From Micrococcales bacterium (GTDB lineage Bacteria > Actinomycetota > Actinomycetes > Actinomycetales > Dermatophilaceae), in NCBI GenBank assembly GCA_003157445.1, contig PMJN01000270.1, positions 1-9,470 of the forward strand: a stretch of 9,470 nucleotides of DNA, given 5' to 3'. Positions 5,412-9,470 of this stretch are shown here, piece by piece (positions within the stretch are counted from its first letter, which is position 1; each line of letters starts with the position of its first letter). Made by a program: the position numbers and the translations under genes. The notes beneath the pieces were generated by a model that worked only from the letters and a program-made list of their open reading frames with translations, did not search any database and had not been told where the DNA came from.

Positions 5412-6047
5412 ATGACGGATCTGTTGAAGGTGCTGCCGCTGGCAGTCGTGATGGTCGCCGGGCCTCAGATGATCACGGCCATCTTGCTCACGACGAGCAC
5501 GAAGCCACGGCAGAACTCATTCGCATTCGTGGCAGGAGCAGTCCTAGCCACGATGGTCGCGCCGTCGATCTTCTACTACGTGGCCAAGGCATTGAAGCTG
5601 AAGCCCTCCACCAAAGGCTCTTCTTCGGTGACCGCAGACTGGGTACTGGTGGTGATCCTGATTATTGCGGCGATCTGGGCCTTTCGAGGCAGAGAGAAGG
5701 CGGAGCCGCCCAAATGGATGAGCACGTTGCAGACCGAGGATCCCAGGGGCTCCTTCACTCTGGGTCTCATACTGTTCCTGGTCATGCCTACCGACGTGAT
5801 GATGACATTCACGGTCGGCACCTACCTCGCTTCGCACGGCTCACCTCTGTGGCACACCGTCGGCTTCCTGCTCCTGACCGCGATTCTGATCGCCTCGCCG
5901 TTGTTGGTTCTCCTGCTGATGGGTAGGCATGCGGACACGCTGATGCCCCGTATGCGCAACTGGATGAACGCAAACTCCTGGCTGGTCAGCGAGGCCGTGA
6001 TCGCATTCTTCCTGGTGATGGAGATCAGGACGCTCGTCAGTGCCTAG
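5412..6047 (+). CDS. GAP/Sap-family six-helix inner-membrane protein
   Basis: A 211-aa membrane protein. Predicted helices lie at about 7-28, 36-60, 76-91, 114-135, 146-168 and 190-209. A polar, basic loop follows helix 3 (RGREKAEPPKW). The layout, with an early GPQMITAILL, a central LGLILFLVMPTDVMMTF and a final WLVSEAVIAFFLVMEI, matches the GAP family (named after the mycobacterial Sap/GAP proteins linked to glycolipid export). A transport role is known only for a few members, and the substrate here is unknown. The start is ATG 5412, with AGG (5404-5406) 5 nt before it. It converges on purL with 49 bp between the two stops, and it has no same-strand neighbour close by, so it is probably transcribed alone. 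Confidence 0.78.
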   Translation: MTDLLKVLPLAVVMVAGPQMITAILLTTSTKPRQNSFAFVAGAVLATMVAPSIFYYVAKALKLKPSTKGSSSVTADWVLVVILIIAAIWAFRGREKAEPPKWMSTLQTEDPRGSFTLGLILFLVMPTDVMMTFTVGTYLASHGSPLWHTVGFLLLTAILIASPLLVLLLMGRHADTLMPRMRNWMNANSWLVSEAVIAFFLVMEIRTLVSA

Positions 6048-6074
6048 GCCACTTGCTGGGTCGACACACACAAA

Positions 6075-6091
6075 GCGCGCGTGCAGCGCGC
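6075..6091. terminator. Hairpin between convergent GAP-family gene and purL, possible two-way terminator
   Basis: GCGCGC, GTGCA loop, GCGCGC is a perfect 6-bp all-GC stem in the 49-bp gap between two converging stops. It lacks a T-tract on either strand, but its place fits a shared terminator. Confidence 0.45.
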
Positions 6092-6096
6092 CGGAC

Positions 6097-8427
6097 TCAG
6101 CGCGAGGCGAAGATGGTCGGCAACGTCGAGGCGTGGGCGCTGGCAAGCTCAACGAGCGGCAGGGTGAACTGGCCCCGCACGTCCAGCCCACCTCCCTGAT
6201 CCCCTACTACGCCGATACGAGCATGGGCGAACCCGCCACTGATGCACAGGTCAGTGAACCGGACCTGCTCGCTGCCAGGAACAGCAACGACCGCCCGAGC
6301 GCCCGACTCGCTGAACAGCAAGGTGAAGGCATCCACGCCGTCGCGTCCGGCGACCTCGTCAAGCCAGATCCGGGCGCCAACCCCGTTGCGCAGGCACGCC
6401 TCGCCCAGAGCGACCGCAAGCCCACCCTCAGACAGGTCATGGGCGGCAGCAACGATCCCCTGACGCGAGGCGTTGACCAAGATCTCAGCGAGCTTGCGTT
6501 CGGCGTCAAAATCGACGTGAGGCGGCATCCCACCAAGGTGGTCGTGCGCGACCTGGGTCCATGCCGAGCCACCGAACTCGTCGGTCGTGGTGCCCAACAG
6601 GTAGATGACCTGACCAGGGGTCTTCCAACCTGAGGGCGTCCGGCAGGCCACGTCGTCCATGACGCCCAGGACCGCGACCAAAGGCGTTGGATGGATCGGG
6701 ACGTCGCCGGTCTGGTTGTACAAAGAGACGTTGCCACCAGTGACCGGGATGCCGAGAGTCTTGCAGCCCTCAGAGATGCCCCGCACGGCCTCGACGAACT
6801 GCCACATGACACCCGGGTCCTCGGGCGAGCCGAAGTTCAGGCAGTCGGAGACCGCCAGCGGGACGGCGCCGGCAGTCGCGACGTTGCGGTACGCCTCCGC
6901 AAGGGCCAACTGAGCACCGGCAAAGGGGTCGAGCTTGGCGTAGCGGCTGTTGCAGTCGGTCGAGATCGCGACACCACGACCGGTTTGCTCGTCGACGCGT
7001 ACCACCCCCGCGTCGTCGGGCATCGCAAGCGCCGTGTTGCCCATGACGTAACGGTCGTACTGGTCGGTGACCCAGGACTTGTCGCACAGGTTCGGGGACG
7101 CCATCAACGCCAACAGCGCTGCCGCAAGTCCCGCGCCGTCTGCGGGGCGGGCCAGGTCGTCCGGTACGGACGCCTGCAGGCCATCCAGGTATGCCGGTCG
7201 CTGCATCGGACGGTTGTAGACGGGGCCGTCATGTGCCACGGACCGGGGCGGCACGTCGATGATCAGCTCCTTCTGCCAGAAGACCTCGAGGTGCTTGCCT
7301 TCGGTCACTTCGCCGACCACCGTTGCCTCAACGTCCCAGCGCCTTGTGATCGCCATGAACTCCTCGAGCTTGGCCGGTTCGACAACTGCCATCATCCGCT
7401 CTTGGGACTCTGACATCAGGATCTCCTCGACGCGCAGCGTGGCATCGCGCAACGGGACCCGATCGAGCCAGACGCGCATACCACCGTCACCGTTGGACGC
7501 GAGCTCGCTTGTCGCACAGGACAGTCCGGCGCCGCCAAGATCTTGGATACCGTCGACCACATGTGCGGCGTACAGATCAAGGCAGCACTCAATCAACACC
7601 TTCTCGGCGAACGGGTCACCCACCTGCACTGCCGGGCGCTTTGCCGGACCATCGGCGTCGAACGTCTCTGACGCCAGGACAGAGACACCCCCGATACCGT
7701 CGCCGCCGGTCTTGGCCCCGAACAGGACGACCTTGTTGCCGACGCCCGAAGCCTTGGCCAGGTGAATGTCCTCGATGCGCATCTTGCCGACCGACAATGC
7801 GTTCACCAGCGGGTTGCCCTGGTAGCAGGGGTCGAATACGACCTCGCCACCGATATTGGGCAGGCCGAGGCAGTTCCCGTAACCCCCGACACCGGCGACT
7901 ATCCCCGGGAGCACCCGCAACGTGTCCGGGTGATCTGGGGCACCGAAACGCAACGAGTCCATGACCGCTATCGGGCGCGCACCCATCGACATGATGTCGC
8001 GGACAATGCCGCCGACCCCGGTCGCAGCCCCCTGGTAGGGCTCGACGTAGGACGGGTGGTTGTGGCTCTCGACCTTGAAGGTCACCGCCCAGCCGTCCCC
8101 GATGTCGACGACTCCGGCGTTCTCACCGATGCCGACCAGGAGCTTTTCGTTCATCTGGTCGGTCGTGTTCTGGCTGAACTGGGCGAGGTGGATCTTGGAG
8201 GACTTGTACGAGCAGTGCTCGGACCACATGACCGAGTACATCGCCAGCTCGGCAATCGTCGGACGCCGGCCAAGGATGTCGCGGATCCGCGCGTACTCGT
8301 CAGCCTTCAGCCCAAGCTCGGCCCAGGGTTGTGCAGTGTCCGGAGTGATCGACGCGTCCGCGACGGTGTCGATGTTGGTCTGGATCAGGGTCGCTGCGTC
8401 GATGCTGGCCTTGGCCACGGAGGTCAT
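6097..8427 (-). CDS. purL: Phosphoribosylformylglycinamidine synthase subunit PurL (short form)
   Basis: This 776-aa protein is the ATP-dependent synthetase subunit of FGAM synthase. It converts FGAR to FGAM using ammonia delivered by PurQ, with PurS as bridge. The length fits the short bacterial PurL, not the fused 1300-aa form. Motifs in order are [19 protein letters not shown] with catalytic His71, the nucleotide/Mg site [16 protein letters not shown], then [50 protein letters not shown], the second-half [23 protein letters not shown] and [14 protein letters not shown]. The start ATG 8427 gives MTSVAKAS, with AGGAG (8436-8432) 4 nt before it; the open frame upstream runs through repeat sequence and is not family-like. 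A 261-bp gap separates it from purQ, unusually large for this gene pair. Confidence 0.98.
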   Translation of the reverse strand: MTSVAKASIDAATLIQTNIDTVADASITPDTAQPWAELGLKADEYARIRDILGRRPTIAELAMYSVMWSEHCSYKSSKIHLAQFSQNTTDQMNEKLLVGIGENAGVVDIGDGWAVTFKVESHNHPSYVEPYQGAATGVGGIVRDIMSMGARPIAVMDSLRFGAPDHPDTLRVLPGIVAGVGGYGNCLGLPNIGGEVVFDPCYQGNPLVNALSVGKMRIEDIHLAKASGVGNKVVLFGAKTGGDGIGGVSVLASETFDADGPAKRPAVQVGDPFAEKVLIECCLDLYAAHVVDGIQDLGGAGLSCATSELASNGDGGMRVWLDRVPLRDATLRVEEILMSESQERMMAVVEPAKLEEFMAITRRWDVEATVVGEVTEGKHLEVFWQKELIIDVPPRSVAHDGPVYNRPMQRPAYLDGLQASVPDDLARPADGAGLAAALLALMASPNLCDKSWVTDQYDRYVMGNTALAMPDDAGVVRVDEQTGRGVAISTDCNSRYAKLDPFAGAQLALAEAYRNVATAGAVPLAVSDCLNFGSPEDPGVMWQFVEAVRGISEGCKTLGIPVTGGNVSLYNQTGDVPIHPTPLVAVLGVMDDVACRTPSGWKTPGQVIYLLGTTTDEFGGSAWTQVAHDHLGGMPPHVDFDAERKLAEILVNASRQGIVAAAHDLSEGGLAVALGEACLRNGVGARIWLDEVAGRDGVDAFTLLFSESGARAVVAVPGSEQVRFTDLCISGGFAHARIGVVGDQGGGLDVRGQFTLPLVELASAHASTLPTIFASR

Positions 8428-8438
8428 CGGACTCCTAG

Positions 8439-8530
8439 GGTGGAAACCCGGTCGTTGAGGGCCGGGAGGAAACCCTTCCGGCTGTCGGTGGAAGGGTGTG
8501 CGTTCAATCCTGTTGGGTGATAACCAAGCC
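8439..8530 (+). repeat. Copy A of the 92-bp dispersed repeat, directly upstream of purL
   Basis: It aligns without gaps, in inverted orientation, to 5131-5222 (about 67 of 92 identical). On the plus strand it carries a 7-bp hairpin with 6-nt loop: CCCGGTC 8447-8453, loop GTTGAG, GGCCGGG 8460-8466, then AGGA. A second hairpin follows: ACCCTTCC 8472-8479, 10-nt loop, GGAAGGGT 8490-8497. The first hairpin has the same layout as the one at 8663-8682 beside purQ. The copy ends 3 bp from the purL ribosome binding site, so it now forms most of the purL leader. Confidence 0.62.
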
Positions 8531-8692
8531 CGGCACTGTTTGGATGTGCCAGCAGTGAACCGCACCAGCCCATGGCGCGGCAGCGCGCGGCGACTTGGGA
8601 GTTTTGGCCCTGTCTGTGAAGCGCGAACCTGCACACGTTGCCTCCGGGTGGGCGGTTGGAATCCTGGTCATTCATGGCCGGGAGGATGTCAA
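8531..8692 (+). mobile_element. Eroded IS200/IS605-type TnpB element remnant: right end with omega-RNA-like 3' end
   Basis: The segment ends GGTTGGAATCC, hairpin, GGGAGGATGTCAA. That closely follows the conserved right end of TnpB-encoding (IS1341/IS605-type) elements, whose transcript ends form the omega-RNA scaffold just before the guide. The hairpin is CCTGGTC 8663-8669, loop ATTCAT, GGCCGGG 8676-8682; two of its seven pairs are G-U on the plus-strand RNA and would be C-A mismatches on the other strand, favouring a plus-strand RNA. Before it, a plus-strand frame with [10 protein letters not shown] (from 8552), CEART and GGWNPG is reminiscent of the loose C-terminal tail of actinobacterial TnpB; this is weaker evidence. 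No TnpB catalytic region remains, so it is a relic. It overlaps the last codon of purQ. Confidence 0.55.
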
Positions 8693-9405
8693 GCGTTCAC
8701 CACTGATTTCAAGACGGATGTGAAGAACTTCAGGCCGTCCATCGAGGGACCGTAGCCCTGCTCGATGGCGTGCTCGGGGTGAGGCATCAGGCCGACGACA
8801 TTTCCGCGCTCGTTGCTGACACCGGCAATGTCGCGATAGGAGCCGTTGGGATTGCGGCTGGCGAAGCGGTCGTACTTCGCGTCCGGAGCACCCGCAGCGT
8901 GCACGACATAGCGGAAGGCGACACGACCCTCGCCCTCGAGCTCGTCCAGGGTATTCCGATCGGCGACATACTGGCCGTCCTGGTTCTTCAGTACGATAGT
9001 GATCTCGTCATCCTGGGCGAAGTCCGACGTCCAGGCGGTCGAGGCGTTCTCGACTCGCAGCCGCTGTTCGCGGCAGATGAAGGTCCGATGGTCGTTCTGG
9101 ATCATCGCGCCGGGAAGCAGGTGCGACTCGCACAGTATCTGGAACCCATTACAGATGCCCAGCACGGGCAACCCGCCAAGGGCTGCCGGGATCAACGCGG
9201 ACATGACCGGTGCGAAGCGGGCGATGGCACCCGCTCGAAGGTAATCGCCATAGGAGAAGCCACCGGGCAGCACCACCGCGTCGACGCCGCGCAGCGAGTC
9301 GTCACCGTGCCACAGCGAAACGGGCTCGCCGCCGGCGACGCGGACGGCCCGGTGGGCGTCGTGGTCATCCAGTGAGCCAGGGAAGGTCACGACGCCGATC
9401 CTCAT
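8689..9405 (-). CDS. purQ: Phosphoribosylformylglycinamidine synthase glutaminase subunit PurQ
   Basis: This 238-aa class-I glutamine amidotransferase releases ammonia from glutamine for PurL within the PurSQL complex. It starts [17 protein letters not shown]. The oxyanion region is [19 protein letters not shown], the nucleophile elbow is [10 protein letters not shown] with Cys85, and the remaining catalytic residues are His209 and Glu211 in GLMPHPEHA. The length is slightly above the usual 220-230 aa. The ATG at 9405 overlaps the stop of the upstream frame by the four bases ATGA, implying coupled translation. The C-terminus is SVLKSVVNA. The TGA at 8691-8689 lies inside the TTGACATCCTCCC sequence of the putative element right end, so the present stop may have been supplied by an insertion. 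Confidence 0.97.
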   Translation of the reverse strand: MRIGVVTFPGSLDDHDAHRAVRVAGGEPVSLWHGDDSLRGVDAVVLPGGFSYGDYLRAGAIARFAPVMSALIPAALGGLPVLGICNGFQILCESHLLPGAMIQNDHRTFICREQRLRVENASTAWTSDFAQDDEITIVLKNQDGQYVADRNTLDELEGEGRVAFRYVVHAAGAPDAKYDRFASRNPNGSYRDIAGVSNERGNVVGLMPHPEHAIEQGYGPSMDGLKFFTSVLKSVVNA

Positions 9406-9470
9406 GCGTGCGACTCGCTGGCCTGGGACAGCGCCGTGCGCGAGGTCGCTTCCGGAGACTGTGCCCGAAC
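9402..9470 (-). CDS. purS: C-terminal end of an upstream gene, probably purS (runs off the right edge)
   Basis: One minus-strand frame is open from the window edge to TGA at 9404-9402. That stop overlaps the purQ ATG in an ATGA junction, as expected for the purS-purQ pair. The 22 visible residues end [10 protein letters not shown] and form a polar, Ala/Ser-rich tail. They do not show the usual short PurS ending, so the name rests on position. It could be a PurS with an unusual extension or another small gene. Confidence 0.4.
   Translation of the reverse strand, partial: VRAQSPEATSRTALSQASESHA

Noticed and set aside
5330..5926. Plus-strand open frame of 198 aa overlapping the GAP-family gene
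   Set aside because: Out-of-frame shadow; the six-helix frame with a Shine-Dalgarno start is clearly the gene.
8428..8634. 69-codon N-terminal extension of PurL
   Set aside because: It translates repeat and element sequence; the family N-terminus and AGGAG support ATG 8427.
8498..8755. Plus-strand 85-aa frame across the purQ-purL gap as an intact gene
   Set aside because: It runs into the antisense of purQ; only the middle part recalls a TnpB tail and no catalytic motif is present.
1..9470. CRISPR array, tRNA or rRNA genes
   Set aside because: No evenly spaced short repeats, no cloverleaf-like segments and no rRNA sequence were recognised.

Overview
The window is high-GC DNA with actinobacterial gene content (Actinomycetota). 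The N-terminus of PurF, the PurS/PurQ/short-PurL form of formylglycinamidine ribonucleotide (FGAM) synthase, the small SCP-like protein near purF and the F420-type luciferase-like oxidoreductase all point that way. A placement near Propionibacteriales is only an impression from protein wording. No tRNA, rRNA or CRISPR array was seen.

Layout, left to right. The left flank is a minus-strand block: an SCP-like protein (2658-2281), a luciferase-like monooxygenase (2271-1369), a two-helix membrane protein (1126-902) and the first 277 codons of purF (833 to beyond the left edge). A zinc-type alcohol dehydrogenase (2702-3748, +) diverges from the SCP-like gene. It is followed by a spermidine-synthase-like methyltransferase-fold protein (3910-4731, +). 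Next comes a broken HtrA/trypsin-like protease on the minus strand (4768 to about 5130), of which only the end of the protease domain and the PDZ domain survive. It carries an in-frame TAA and stops abruptly at a 92-bp repeat. A GAP/Sap-family six-helix membrane protein (5412-6047, +) converges on purL. The right flank is the minus-strand purine block: the end of a probable purS (9470-9402), purQ (9405-8689) and purL (8427-6097).

The purine genes carry out step 1 of IMP synthesis (PurF) and step 4 (PurS/PurQ/PurL). Between purL and purF lies an accessory segment with genes in both orientations and one pseudogene.

The most interesting structure is non-coding. The 261-bp gap between purQ and purL holds two hairpin modules with the same layout (7-bp stem, 6-nt loop, then AGGA). 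The one abutting purQ reads like the right end and omega-RNA 3' end of an IS200/IS605-type TnpB element, and it appears to supply the purQ stop codon. The other module belongs to a 92-bp sequence whose diverged inverted copy (67 of 92 identical by hand count, no gaps) lies at 5131-5222, exactly where the protease pseudogene is cut off. These look like scars of related mobile elements on both sides of the purL/GAP segment. No intact new defence or biosynthetic system is visible.
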